From Pseudoduganella violaceinigra DSM 15887 (GTDB lineage Bacteria > Pseudomonadota > Gammaproteobacteria > Burkholderiales > Burkholderiaceae_D), in the NCBI RefSeq assembly GCF_000425385.1, contig NZ_AUDI01000019.1, positions 124,001-188,000 of the forward strand: 64,000 nt of DNA, given 5' to 3'. The translations under genes were made by a program, and so were the position numbers. Position 1 is the first letter of the stretch. Each line of letters starts with the position of its first letter. Below the pieces are notes generated by a model. It was not told the DNA's origin and did not search any database. It was given only the letters and a program-made list of their open reading frames with translations. Below, one piece after another: positions 8,670-16,530 of this stretch.

Positions 8670-8677
8670 GCTATAAT
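8669..8677 (+). promoter_or_regulatory. Extended -10 promoter of rimO
   Basis: TGCTATAAT is a perfect extended -10 (TGn-TATAAT). It begins on the last T of the phaR terminator and leaves no recognisable -35 because that space is the hairpin. Transcription should begin near 8684, 26 bases before the rimO ATG. Confidence 0.65.
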
Positions 8678-8709
8678 GGTGGATTGCCCTGAATCATCAG
8701 CTCTCTGCC

Positions 8710-10101
8710 ATGCAATCCAAGCCAATCACCCGCATCACTCCCACCGACGGTACCCCGGCACCAAAAGTAGGTTTTGTCTCCCTCGGCTGCCCGAAGGCGC
8801 TGGTCGACTCCGAACAGATTCTGACCCAGCTGCGCGCTGAAGGCTACGAAACCGCCAAGTCCTACGACGGCGCGGACCTCGTGATCGTGAACACCTGCGG
8901 TTTCATCGACGCCGCCGTGCAGGAATCGCTGGACGCCATCGGCGAAGCGCTGGCTGAAAACGGCAAGGTGATCGTGACCGGCTGCCTGGGCGCCAAGAAG
9001 GACAAGGACGGCGACGACATCATCCAGAAGGTGCACCCGAAGGTGCTGGCCGTGACCGGTCCCCACGCCGTGGGCGAAGTGATGGCGCAGGTGCATACCC
9101 ACCTGCCAAAACCGCACGAGCCGTTCATCGACCTGCTGCCGCCGCAGGGCATCAAGCTGACCCCGAAACACTACGCCTATCTGAAGATTTCCGAAGGCTG
9201 CAACCATCGCTGCTCGTTCTGCATCATCCCATCGATGCGCGGCGACCTGGTATCGCGCCCGATCGCGGAACTGATGCTGGAAGCCGAAAACCTGTTCAAG
9301 GCCGGCGTGAAAGAGCTGCTGGTGATTTCGCAGGATACCTCCGCATATGGCGTGGACGTGAAATTCCGCTCCGGTTTCTGGAACGGCCGTCCGATGAAGA
9401 CCCATATGACCCAACTGACCCAGGCCCTGGGCGAGCTGGCCAAGCAGTATGGCGCGTGGGTGCGCCTGCACTATGTTTATCCTTACCCGCACGTGGACGA
9501 AATCATCCCGATGATGGGCGACGGCCATATCCTGCCTTACCTGGACATCCCAATGCAGCACGCGCATCCTGACGTGCTGAAGCGCATGAAGCGCCCTGCA
9601 TCCGGCGAGAAGAACCTGGAGCGCATCCTGAAATGGCGCGAGATGAATCCTGATCTGGTGATCCGCTCGACCTTCATCGCCGGCTTCCCTGGCGAGACCG
9701 AGGCCGAGTTCGAGTATTTGCTGGACTTCCTGAAGGAAGCGCAGATCGACCGCCTGGGCTGCTTCGCCTACTCGCCGGTGGAGGGCGCCACTGCCAATGA
9801 GTTGGCGAACCCGGTACCGGATGAAGTGCGCGAAGAGCGCCGCGGCCGCGTGATGCTGCTGCAGGAGGAGATTTCGCGCAAGCGCCTGAAGGCCAAGATC
9901 GGCAAGACCGTCAAGGTGCTGATCGATGAGCTGACGCCAAGCGGCGCGATCGGCCGCTCCGCCGCGGATGCGCCGGAGATCGATGGCGTGGTGCATGTGA
10001 AGCGTCCGTTCGATCCGAAGAAGAAGCTGGCTGTGGGGCAGTTCTTTGACGTGGAGATCACCACTGCCGATGCGCACGACCTGTGGGGCGAGGCGCAGTA
10101 A
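8710..10101 (+). CDS. rimO: Ribosomal protein S12 methylthiotransferase RimO
   Basis: A 463-residue radical-SAM enzyme that adds a methylthio group to the conserved Asp of ribosomal protein S12. The N-terminal UPF0004 domain has the cluster cysteines C27 (SLGCPKA), C63 (NTCGF) and C92 (TGCLG). The radical-SAM cluster is C164-x3-C168-x2-C171 in [10 protein letters not shown]. The C-terminal TRAM domain begins near residue 385 ([12 protein letters not shown]). The [17 protein letters not shown] form and the S12-specific sequence context distinguish it from MiaB. Monocistronic, from an extended -10 promoter, with a hairpin after the stop. Confidence 0.96.
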   Translation: MQSKPITRITPTDGTPAPKVGFVSLGCPKALVDSEQILTQLRAEGYETAKSYDGADLVIVNTCGFIDAAVQESLDAIGEALAENGKVIVTGCLGAKKDKDGDDIIQKVHPKVLAVTGPHAVGEVMAQVHTHLPKPHEPFIDLLPPQGIKLTPKHYAYLKISEGCNHRCSFCIIPSMRGDLVSRPIAELMLEAENLFKAGVKELLVISQDTSAYGVDVKFRSGFWNGRPMKTHMTQLTQALGELAKQYGAWVRLHYVYPYPHVDEIIPMMGDGHILPYLDIPMQHAHPDVLKRMKRPASGEKNLERILKWREMNPDLVIRSTFIAGFPGETEAEFEYLLDFLKEAQIDRLGCFAYSPVEGATANELANPVPDEVREERRGRVMLLQEEISRKRLKAKIGKTVKVLIDELTPSGAIGRSAADAPEIDGVVHVKRPFDPKKKLAVGQFFDVEITTADAHDLWGEAQ

Positions 10102-10113
10102 AACCGGTAAGCC

Positions 10114-10140
10114 GGTGTCGGGCCTGCGGGGCCTGACACC
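10114..10140 (+). terminator. Hairpin after rimO
   Basis: Eleven-base arms GGTGTCGGGCC and GGCCTGACACC, one G-T pair, with a TGCGG loop, lie 12 bases after the rimO stop. There is no T-tract, so it may be a weak terminator or a 3' stabiliser. Confidence 0.5.
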
Positions 10141-10148
10141 CTCCGGGT

Positions 10149-10154
10149 TAGAAT
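10149..10154 (+). promoter_or_regulatory. -10 box directly before the cystathionine beta-lyase-like gene
   Basis: TAGAAT ends 7 bases before the ATG at 10162. A transcript from this box would begin at or next to the start codon, which would make the message leaderless. There is no clear -35 because the rimO hairpin occupies that position. Confidence 0.4.
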
Positions 10155-10161
10155 AGGTGCC

Positions 10162-11334
10162 ATGACCAAAAAGCACCTCCAAACCCAAATCATCCACACG
10201 GACTACGTGCCGCCGGAAGGCTTCGCCGCCTTCCCCAGTGCGATCCACCACGCGTCCACCGTCCTGTTCAAGAACGTCGCCGCCATGCGCTCGGGCGACT
10301 GGAAAGAAAAGAACGCCTATACCTACGGCCTGCACGGCACGCCCACCACCTTCACCCTGGAAGCCCGGCTGGCTGAAATCGAAGGCGGCACGCATTGCCT
10401 CCTGGCCCCAAGCGGCCTGGCAGCCATCGCCATGTGCGACTTCGCGCTGCTGAAGTCTGGCGACGATGTTCTCCTGCCCGACAATGTCTACGGCCCAAAC
10501 CGCGACTTAAGCAGGTGGTTGACCGCCGATTTCGGCATCACCGCGCGCCTGTACGACCCGATGATCGGCGCCGGCATCGAGCAATTGATCCAGCCCAACA
10601 CCAAATTGATCTGGACCGAAGCCCCCGGCTCGGTTTCGATGGAAGTCCCCGACCTGCGCGCGATCTGCGGCGTGGCAAAGCGGAAGGGTGTGCTGGTCGC
10701 ACTCGACAACACCTGGTCCGCGGGCCTGGCCCTGCGCGGATTCGACTTGGGCGTCGACATCGTGATGCAGGCGCTGACCAAGTATCAGTCAGGCGGCTCA
10801 GACGTGCTGATGGGGGCCCTGGTGACACGCGACGTGTTACTGCACGAACGCCTCAGCATGGCGCATATGCGTCTGGGCATGGGCGTTAGCGCCGACGATA
10901 CCTATCTCGTGCTGCGCAACCTGCCGACACTTAAGCTGCGCTTCGACGCCCACGATGCCGCTGCGCGCAAGGTTGCCGCCTGGTTGAAGGCTCGCCCTGA
11001 AATCACCAAGGTCCTGCACCCGGCATTCGAAGACTGCCCTGGCCACGAACACTGGAAGCGAGACTTCACCGGCGCCGGCGGTCTGTTCTCCGTGCTGTTT
11101 GACGAGAGGTTCACGGAAGAGCAAACGGACCGTTTCGTCGACTCTTTAAAACTGTTCGGCATCGGCTACAGCTGGGGCGGGGCGCACAGCCTGTGCATTC
11201 CCTACCGCATCCAGGCCATGCGCAAGCACTGGAAAGAGCAAGGCACCCTGGTGCGTTTCAACATCGGCCTGGAAGACCCGGACGACCTGATTGCCGATAT
11301 CGAAATGGCCTTGGCAGGAATGGCGGCTCGCTGA
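10162..11334 (+). CDS. metC: Cystathionine beta-lyase-like PLP enzyme (MetC/Cys-Met metabolism family)
   Basis: A 390-residue enzyme of the Cys/Met metabolism PLP-dependent family. The PLP lysine is K207 in ALTKYQSGGSD, the variant typical of MetC-type cystathionine beta-lyases rather than gamma-synthases. Other family blocks are YGLHGTPTTFTLE, SGLAAIAMCDF, DNVYGPN and DNTWSAG. It would cleave cystathionine to homocysteine, ammonia and pyruvate in methionine synthesis. No other methionine genes are near. No ribosome site precedes the ATG, in line with a leaderless start. Confidence 0.88.
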   Translation: MTKKHLQTQIIHTDYVPPEGFAAFPSAIHHASTVLFKNVAAMRSGDWKEKNAYTYGLHGTPTTFTLEARLAEIEGGTHCLLAPSGLAAIAMCDFALLKSGDDVLLPDNVYGPNRDLSRWLTADFGITARLYDPMIGAGIEQLIQPNTKLIWTEAPGSVSMEVPDLRAICGVAKRKGVLVALDNTWSAGLALRGFDLGVDIVMQALTKYQSGGSDVLMGALVTRDVLLHERLSMAHMRLGMGVSADDTYLVLRNLPTLKLRFDAHDAAARKVAAWLKARPEITKVLHPAFEDCPGHEHWKRDFTGAGGLFSVLFDERFTEEQTDRFVDSLKLFGIGYSWGGAHSLCIPYRIQAMRKHWKEQGTLVRFNIGLEDPDDLIADIEMALAGMAAR

Positions 11335-11359
11335 ACGCTAGTCAGCTATCCATGCGATT

Positions 11360-11412
11360 GATCAATACAATGGCGTGCGCGTATTGATCGGACTTCCCTA
11401 TATGCTTACAGT
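11360..11412 (+). promoter_or_regulatory. Promoter with overlapping inverted repeat upstream of the di-heme cytochrome gene
   Basis: GATCAATAC (11360-11368) and GTATTGATC (11381-11389) are perfect 9-base inverted arms 12 bases apart. The right arm contains TTGATC (11384-11389), a plausible -35, followed after 17 bases by TACAGT (11407-11412), a 4/6 -10. A regulator bound to the repeat would cover the -35, suggesting repression. Confidence 0.5.
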
Positions 11413-11440
11413 GGTTGGACATTGAGCAGGGGAGACCGTC

Positions 11441-12814
11441 ATGCAAATTCTGAAGATTGCAGTGGGCGCCGTGCTGGGTGGCGCAGCGTGTTTGATTTTT
11501 GCCGCGCCGCCTACCAGCTATATGCCGGTGGTGGCGAAAGAAGACTTCCAGACGACGTACGAGCGGATGAAGGCAGCGCGCGCCGGCTTGATGCGTGAGC
11601 AGGCGGCCTTCCTGGAAAGCCGGTATGACTTGTCGAATCGTCCGGCCAAGGGAGTCACCATGTTTCGCGGCAAGCCGGTGCAGGAAGGTATCAGAGCCAA
11701 ACTTCCGCGTGGCACCACATGGGAAAAGCTCGGATCAATGAGCCCGGACGAAATCCGCGAGAAAGGCCTGTACCCGCAAGGCTTTCTGCCGCTGCCGCAC
11801 CCGAATCACCCTGAAGGCGGGATGCTGTTCCCGCAGTTCCATATCGACGAAATCAAGAAGCAGGAGCAGCGCGACTTGAACCGCTTCGACCTGGCTTTCG
11901 ACTTCCCCGATCACCTGCTGCCGGAATTTCCCGCGCCGATTTTCCTGACCACGCGCCCTGACTTGGGGGATGTCTCAAAAGGCAGGCTGCTGACCATCGA
12001 CAATTTCCACGAGATGTTCAACGGCATCCTCAACCCCAAGCAGCTGGAAGGCTTGCGCTTATTGCTGACACCTTTCCCGCAGCAGCAATTCAACCAGACC
12101 GAAGACAGGCGGTCGGAGCGTCCAAGTCGCGGGGTGAGCTGCTTTGACTGTCATTCGAATGGCCACACCAACGCTTCCACCCACCTGGTAGGCGACATCA
12201 GGCCGCAAGAATTCAGGCATCGGCTCGATACGCCGACGCTGCGCGGGGTAAACCTGCAACGCCTGTTTGGCTCGCAGCGTGCACTGAAATCGGTGGAAGA
12301 CTTTACGGAATTCGAGCAAAGAGCTGCCTACTTTGACGGCGATCCGGTGATCGCCACGAAAAAGGGGGTAAATGTGCTGGAACGCGGCAGCCAGGTGCAT
12401 TTTATGGGCGAGTTCCAGAACATCCTCGACTTCCCACCGGCCCCGAAACTGGGCGTGATGGGCAAACTGGACCCGCGCAAGGCCAACGAGCAAGAGCTGC
12501 GCGGCCAATCCATCTTCTTCGGCAAAGCCCAATGCGCGAGCTGCCACATGCCGCCGCACTACAGCGACAACATGATGCACGACCTGCACACGGAACGCTT
12601 CTTCAAGCCGCACCAGGCCAAAGGGGCGATGATGGTGGGAGATGGCCCGATCAAGACTTTCCCGCTGCGTGGCATCAAGGAATCGCCGCCGTATCTGCAC
12701 GATGGCAGGCTGCTGACGCTCGAGGATACGGTGGAATTCTTCAACCTGATCCTCGAGACGAAGCTGACGTCGGCGGAAAAGGCCGACCTGGTGGCGTTCC
12801 TGCGAACCTTATGA
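11441..12814 (+). CDS. Exported di-heme cytochrome c (cytochrome c peroxidase/MauG family-like)
   Basis: A 457-residue secreted protein with a Sec-type signal peptide (cleavage around residue 21, LIFAAPP). It has two haem-binding motifs: CFDCH at 234-238 and CASCH at 365-369. It also has the conserved FPLRGIKESPPYLHDGR-like block that follows the second haem in di-heme peroxidases, so the family call is good; whether it is a hydrogen peroxide reductase or a MauG-like oxidase is not decided. It is longer than typical CcpA (about 330). A strong AGGGGAG ribosome site precedes the ATG. It overlaps the convergent membrane protein gene by 6 bases. Confidence 0.85.
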   Translation: MQILKIAVGAVLGGAACLIFAAPPTSYMPVVAKEDFQTTYERMKAARAGLMREQAAFLESRYDLSNRPAKGVTMFRGKPVQEGIRAKLPRGTTWEKLGSMSPDEIREKGLYPQGFLPLPHPNHPEGGMLFPQFHIDEIKKQEQRDLNRFDLAFDFPDHLLPEFPAPIFLTTRPDLGDVSKGRLLTIDNFHEMFNGILNPKQLEGLRLLLTPFPQQQFNQTEDRRSERPSRGVSCFDCHSNGHTNASTHLVGDIRPQEFRHRLDTPTLRGVNLQRLFGSQRALKSVEDFTEFEQRAAYFDGDPVIATKKGVNVLERGSQVHFMGEFQNILDFPPAPKLGVMGKLDPRKANEQELRGQSIFFGKAQCASCHMPPHYSDNMMHDLHTERFFKPHQAKGAMMVGDGPIKTFPLRGIKESPPYLHDGRLLTLEDTVEFFNLILETKLTSAEKADLVAFLRTL

Positions 12815-13174
12815 GTTACCGACCGGGACGTTGCTGTTGAGTGCAGTAATGCCCCGGATCAGGCGGTAGATCTTCCACAGCCAGGCGCCGACCCACACCA
12901 GGTAGGCGAGTGGAATGCCCAGCAATGTGGCGAACAGCGCCCAGCCGACGCAGGCCCATGCCAGGTACCACCAGAACGAGCGGATCATCCAGCGATGGTG
13001 ACTGTGAATGAAGGTGCCGGCACTATCGTCGCTCTTGATGTAGTTAAGGATGACGGGGATGAAGGACGCCAGGCCAAGTGTGAAAAACATGCTCAGGCCG
13101 TGGCCGAGGTAAAGCCAGAAGGCCCAGTCTTTGGCAGACTGGGCGCGTTCGTCGAAAATCAGTTCTTGAGCCAT
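12809..13174 (-). CDS. Small integral membrane protein (DUF4870-like)
   Basis: A 121-residue protein with a soluble N-terminus (MAQELIFDERAQSAKDWA) and about three hydrophobic helices rich in Trp and Leu (residues 18-43, 67-84 and 85-105). The overall layout resembles DUF4870/Tic20-like small membrane proteins; the family call is tentative. It lies nine bases downstream of the GFA-family gene in the same direction, so the two are probably cotranscribed. Function unknown. Confidence 0.7.
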   Translation of the reverse strand: MAQELIFDERAQSAKDWAFWLYLGHGLSMFFTLGLASFIPVILNYIKSDDSAGTFIHSHHRWMIRSFWWYLAWACVGWALFATLLGIPLAYLVWVGAWLWKIYRLIRGITALNSNVPVGNS

Positions 13175-13183
13175 ATGCGCTCC

Positions 13184-13531
13184 TTAGAGTTTGCGTCCGT
13201 CGTAATGATGGACGGCAAATGAATCGAGATCGATGTCTTCCAGCACGCGCGCATTGACGGCCGCCACAGCATTGCCTTTCGGGTCCGTGCCTTCGCCGTA
13301 GGTGTGAATGCCGCATTTCGGGCAGAAGCGGTGTTGGATGACGTGCTTATTGAAGACGTAGCTGGCCTGGTCTTCCTCCTGCGTGAGCAGTTTCAGCTGG
13401 CCGCGGGGAATGAACCACATCAGCGCACCCTTGCGCTGGCAAATCGAGCAGTTGCAGGCCGTCAGTCCTTCGATAGAGCCCTCAGCTTCAAACTTCACAT
13501 TGCCGCAATGGCAGCTTCCTTTGTACAGCAT
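13184..13531 (-). CDS. GFA family zinc-binding protein (glutathione-dependent formaldehyde-activating-like)
   Basis: A 115-residue GFA/CENP-V domain protein. The zinc ligands are visible as SCHCGNVKF, CNCSICQRKG and RFCPKCGIHT, in the order and spacing of the family. The family includes a proposed S-(hydroxymethyl)glutathione-forming enzyme, but most members have no proven activity, so only the fold and zinc sites are asserted. First gene of a two-gene unit with the membrane protein at 12809-13174; divergent from the CoA transferase. Confidence 0.9.
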   Translation of the reverse strand: MLYKGSCHCGNVKFEAEGSIEGLTACNCSICQRKGALMWFIPRGQLKLLTQEEDQASYVFNKHVIQHRFCPKCGIHTYGEGTDPKGNAVAAVNARVLEDIDLDSFAVHHYDGRKL

Positions 13532-13598
13532 TTTGCGCCTCCGGTTAGAATAATTGGCTACGCGCTAATGATAATGTAAATGCAAGAGGAGTGTGCAA

Positions 13599-14792
13599 AT
13601 GGCGGGTCCGTTGCAGGGAATCAAGGTTATCGAGATTGGGACGCTGATCGCAGCGCCGTTTGCCGCCCGCCTGATGGCGGAATTCGGCGCCGACGTGATC
13701 AAGATTGAAGCGCCGGGCGAGGGCGATCCGATCCGCAAATGGCGCAAGCTGCACAAGGGAACCTCGCTGTGGTGGTACCTCCAGTCGCGTAACAAGAAGT
13801 CGATTTCGATCAACCTCAAAGCGCCCGAAGGCATTACGCTCGTCAAGCAGCTCTGCGGCGACGCCGACGTGCTGGTGGAGAACATGAAGCCGGGCGCGCT
13901 GGAAAAGCTGGGCCTTGGCTGGGATGTGCTGCATGCGCTCAATCCCAAACTGACCATGGTGCGGATTTCCGGCTACGGCCAGACGGGGCCCTACAAAGAT
14001 CGTCCCGGCTTTGGCGCCATTGGCGAAGCGATGGGCGGCATCCGTTATACCACCGGCGAAGCGGGTGGCGTTCCGGCCCGCGTCGGTGTCAGCCTCGGCG
14101 ATTCGTTGGCCTCGCTGCACGCGGTAATGGGGGCATTGATGTCGGTGCTGCGCGTGAAAATGGGGAAGGGCGACGGGCAAGTGGTGGATGTCTCACTGGT
14201 CGAAAGCGTGTTCAACCTGATGGAATCGCTGGTGCCGGAATACGACCTGCTCGGGCATGTGCGTGAACGCAGCGGCGGTGCGCTGCCCGGCATTGCGCCA
14301 TCCAATACTTATCCGACACGCGATGGCTCTTATGTCGTCATCGCGGGCAACAGCAACCCGATCTACAAGCGCCTGATGCATGCGATCGGCCGGGCCGACA
14401 TGGCCGAAGATCCGCAATTCGCCCAGAACGACGGCCGTGCCGCGCAGGAAAAGCTGATCGACGCCGCGATTGCCGGCTGGACCTCGGCGCACACGATCGA
14501 AGAAGTCCTGTCGGTGCTGGAGCAGGCCGAAGTCCCTGCTGGCCGCATCTATTCGGTGAAGGACATCGTCTCCGACCCGCATTACCAGGCGCGCGAGATG
14601 CTGCTGGATACCGAACTGCCGGACGGCGTGCACGTCAAAATGCCAGGTATCGTGCCGAAGCTGTCCGAGACACCCGGCGAAGTACGCTGGCAAGGGCCAA
14701 CCCTTGGCGAGCACACCGACAGCGTATTGTCCGCATTAGGCATGGCGGCTGAGCAGATTGCAGCCCTGCGTCAGCGCGGGGTCGTAGCTTAG
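13599..14792 (+). CDS. CaiB/BaiF family (class III) CoA transferase
   Basis: A 397-residue class III CoA transferase, a family that moves CoA between carboxylic acids through aspartyl-CoA intermediates. The N-terminus GPLQGIKVIEIGTLIAAPFAARLMAEFGADVIKIE is canonical, and the conserved active-site region (GFGAIGEAMGGI) with the catalytic Asp nearby is present. The acid substrate cannot be told. AGAGGAG at 13585-13591 is correctly spaced for the ATG at 13599, so the GTG at 13593 is rejected. It is convergent with the GNAT gene across a palindromic repeat remnant. Confidence 0.92.
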   Translation: MAGPLQGIKVIEIGTLIAAPFAARLMAEFGADVIKIEAPGEGDPIRKWRKLHKGTSLWWYLQSRNKKSISINLKAPEGITLVKQLCGDADVLVENMKPGALEKLGLGWDVLHALNPKLTMVRISGYGQTGPYKDRPGFGAIGEAMGGIRYTTGEAGGVPARVGVSLGDSLASLHAVMGALMSVLRVKMGKGDGQVVDVSLVESVFNLMESLVPEYDLLGHVRERSGGALPGIAPSNTYPTRDGSYVVIAGNSNPIYKRLMHAIGRADMAEDPQFAQNDGRAAQEKLIDAAIAGWTSAHTIEEVLSVLEQAEVPAGRIYSVKDIVSDPHYQAREMLLDTELPDGVHVKMPGIVPKLSETPGEVRWQGPTLGEHTDSVLSALGMAAEQIAALRQRGVVA

Positions 14793-14797
14793 TTTAT

Positions 14798-14883
14798 AAA
14801 AGCCGGGGTCAGCTCTGGCAATCGGACATTTTAAGGTCAACGCGCAGAGGACAAGCCTCCGCTTTACACCTGTTGATTGCCAG
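14798..14883. repeat. Remnant copy of the GCCGGGGTCAGCTCTGG palindromic element (copy A)
   Basis: The left arm (14798-14830: AAAGCCGGGGTCAGCTCTGG followed by CAATCGGACATT) matches copies B (33239-33298) and C (36410-36494). The right arm has decayed to GATTGCCAG (14875-14883), which still pairs with CTGGCAATC (14815-14823) across a 51-base loop containing a small GAGG/CCTC hairpin. It sits between two convergent genes, just after the CoA transferase stop. Confidence 0.8.
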
Positions 14884-14934
14884 TTTTGATTTTCCATGAG
14901 CGGATTATCAGCGATAGATCGAAATACCGCAGAT

Positions 14935-15573
14935 TCAGGAAGCAGGTAAGCCAGCGGTGGACCATGGCGAGATAACGCTCCAGCCAAGGCGCGTATAAAG
15001 TGCACGCCCATCCTCAGTGGCGACGAGCAGTCGCTCGTTCACACCGGCCTGGGCGGCCATGGAATCGAGCGCCTGCATGACGACACTTCCAAGCCCGCGC
15101 CGGCGATGGGATTCCGCGGTCTCGATCTGGTCAAACACCGCGCACCTGCCATGGATGGCCATGCGGCCGGACGCTGCCAGGTCTTCATCGCCGTGGATCA
15201 CTCGTACGACGTGAACCCCTTGCTGTGTATCCAAAAGCAGCCGATACCCTGGCGGAATAGCCAGGTGCTGGCTCGCTTGTGAAGGGCCGATCATGAGGTA
15301 GCCGGGACTTTCGATCTTCCACCGCGAAGGCAGCGCCCGGCGCAGGGTTTCGGGATCGACTGCCGCTTTGAGGAAGATATAGGGGTCGCGTATGCGCTCG
15401 GCGCAGGCCCGGAGTGCGAGGCCGGCATCGACAAAGACAAAGCGCCTTATTTGCTCCGGCTTTCCCACTTCCACGAGCAGGCCGCCGTCGTACGGGAGCG
15501 GCTTTGAAACGCCGCGGGATAACGTCCAGCCCGTGAGCCAGCGTTCGGCAAGCGCAAGGTCAATTGTCTTCAA
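14935..15573 (-). CDS. GNAT family N-acetyltransferase
   Basis: A 212-residue protein with a C-terminal GNAT domain (about residues 110-205). The acetyl-CoA-binding signature is RRRGLGSVVMQAL, followed by the usual LLVATEDGRALYTRLGW end of the fold. The N-terminal 100 residues are less conserved and may bind the substrate. No substrate can be assigned. It lies downstream of serB on the same strand with a 93-base gap, and convergent with the CoA transferase. Confidence 0.85.
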   Translation of the reverse strand: MKTIDLALAERWLTGWTLSRGVSKPLPYDGGLLVEVGKPEQIRRFVFVDAGLALRACAERIRDPYIFLKAAVDPETLRRALPSRWKIESPGYLMIGPSQASQHLAIPPGYRLLLDTQQGVHVVRVIHGDEDLAASGRMAIHGRCAVFDQIETAESHRRRGLGSVVMQALDSMAAQAGVNERLLVATEDGRALYTRLGWSVISPWSTAGLPAS

Positions 15574-15666
15574 TCGGTGCTCTCTGCATATGTCGGGACC
15601 GACAGGCTAGCACCAATTGCCAAGCGTTGCAGACGGAGGCTCAAAGTCAGAGGAAGGTCGGGGCTT

Positions 15667-16530
15667 TTAATGCGATAAGAGGTTGAGGATGCCGTCCAGG
15701 CCGACGTGGTTGAGGGCTACGCTGGCTTGCTCGCGCACGACCGGTTTGGCGCGGAAGGCGACCGAGAGGCCGGCGATGCTCATCATCTTCAGGTCGTTCG
15801 CGCCGTCGCCCATGACGATGGCTTGCTCGGTCCTGATCCCCATGGCGGCGCAGACGTGTTCCACCGTCTTGCGCTTCACGTCGGCGTCGACGATTTCGCC
15901 GATCACCTTGCCGGTCAGCTTGCCGTCCACGATTTCCAGTTCGTTGGCGCGCGTGTAGTCGAGCTTGAGGCGCGGTTTCAGGCGTTCGGTAAAGAAGGTG
16001 AAGCCGCCCGAGACCAGCAGGGTTTTCAGGCCGGCTGCCTGCACCGCCTTCAGCATTTCTTCGGCGCCCATCGACAGGCGCAGGCGTTCTTCGTACACGC
16101 GCTCCAGCGCCGATGCGTCGAGGCCTTCCAGCAGCGCGACGCGGCGTTTCAGGCTTTCCGAAAAATCGAGCTCGCCGCGCATGGCGGCTTCGGTAATTTC
16201 CGCCACCTGCGGCTTCAATCCCTGCATGTCGGCGATCTCGTCGATGCATTCGATGGTGATCAGGGTCGAATCCATATCCATCGCCACCAGCTTGAATTCG
16301 TCCAGGCGGCGTACGCCCATCATGTAGGTGGCGTCCAGCTGGGCGGCTTCGGCGGCGATCTCGATGGTCTGGCGCAGGGCCGGCGTGTAGCTGATGCCTT
16401 CGCAACGCACGGCGTTGGCGGATATCGTGATGACGCGCTTCGGTGCCGTCAGGGCGGCGATGCGCTGCAGGCGGGCGGCGCAATCGCCGACGCCTTGCAG
16501 CACAATGTTCATGGTCATGTCGTTGTTCAT
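15667..16530 (-). CDS. serB: Phosphoserine phosphatase SerB
   Basis: A 287-residue HAD-family enzyme that performs the last step of serine synthesis, phosphoserine to serine. The HAD motif I DMDST is at 85-89 with nucleophile D85; motif II is VSGGF, and motif III/IV is MGDGANDLKMM. The N-terminal ~75 residues match the regulatory region of proteobacterial SerB. The start codon overlaps the mfd stop by four bases (ATGA), so translation is coupled to mfd. Confidence 0.95.
   Translation of the reverse strand: MNNDMTMNIVLQGVGDCAARLQRIAALTAPKRVITISANAVRCEGISYTPALRQTIEIAAEAAQLDATYMMGVRRLDEFKLVAMDMDSTLITIECIDEIADMQGLKPQVAEITEAAMRGELDFSESLKRRVALLEGLDASALERVYEERLRLSMGAEEMLKAVQAAGLKTLLVSGGFTFFTERLKPRLKLDYTRANELEIVDGKLTGKVIGEIVDADVKRKTVEHVCAAMGIRTEQAIVMGDGANDLKMMSIAGLSVAFRAKPVVREQASVALNHVGLDGILNLLSH

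Noticed and set aside
8671..10395. Long minus-strand frame over rimO
   Set aside because: Antisense to a well-conserved enzyme and continues into the next gene; no motif.
11357..11366. FNR-like box ATTGATCAAT before the di-heme cytochrome
   Set aside because: FNR needs TTGAT-N4-ATCAA; this has no central 4-base spacer.
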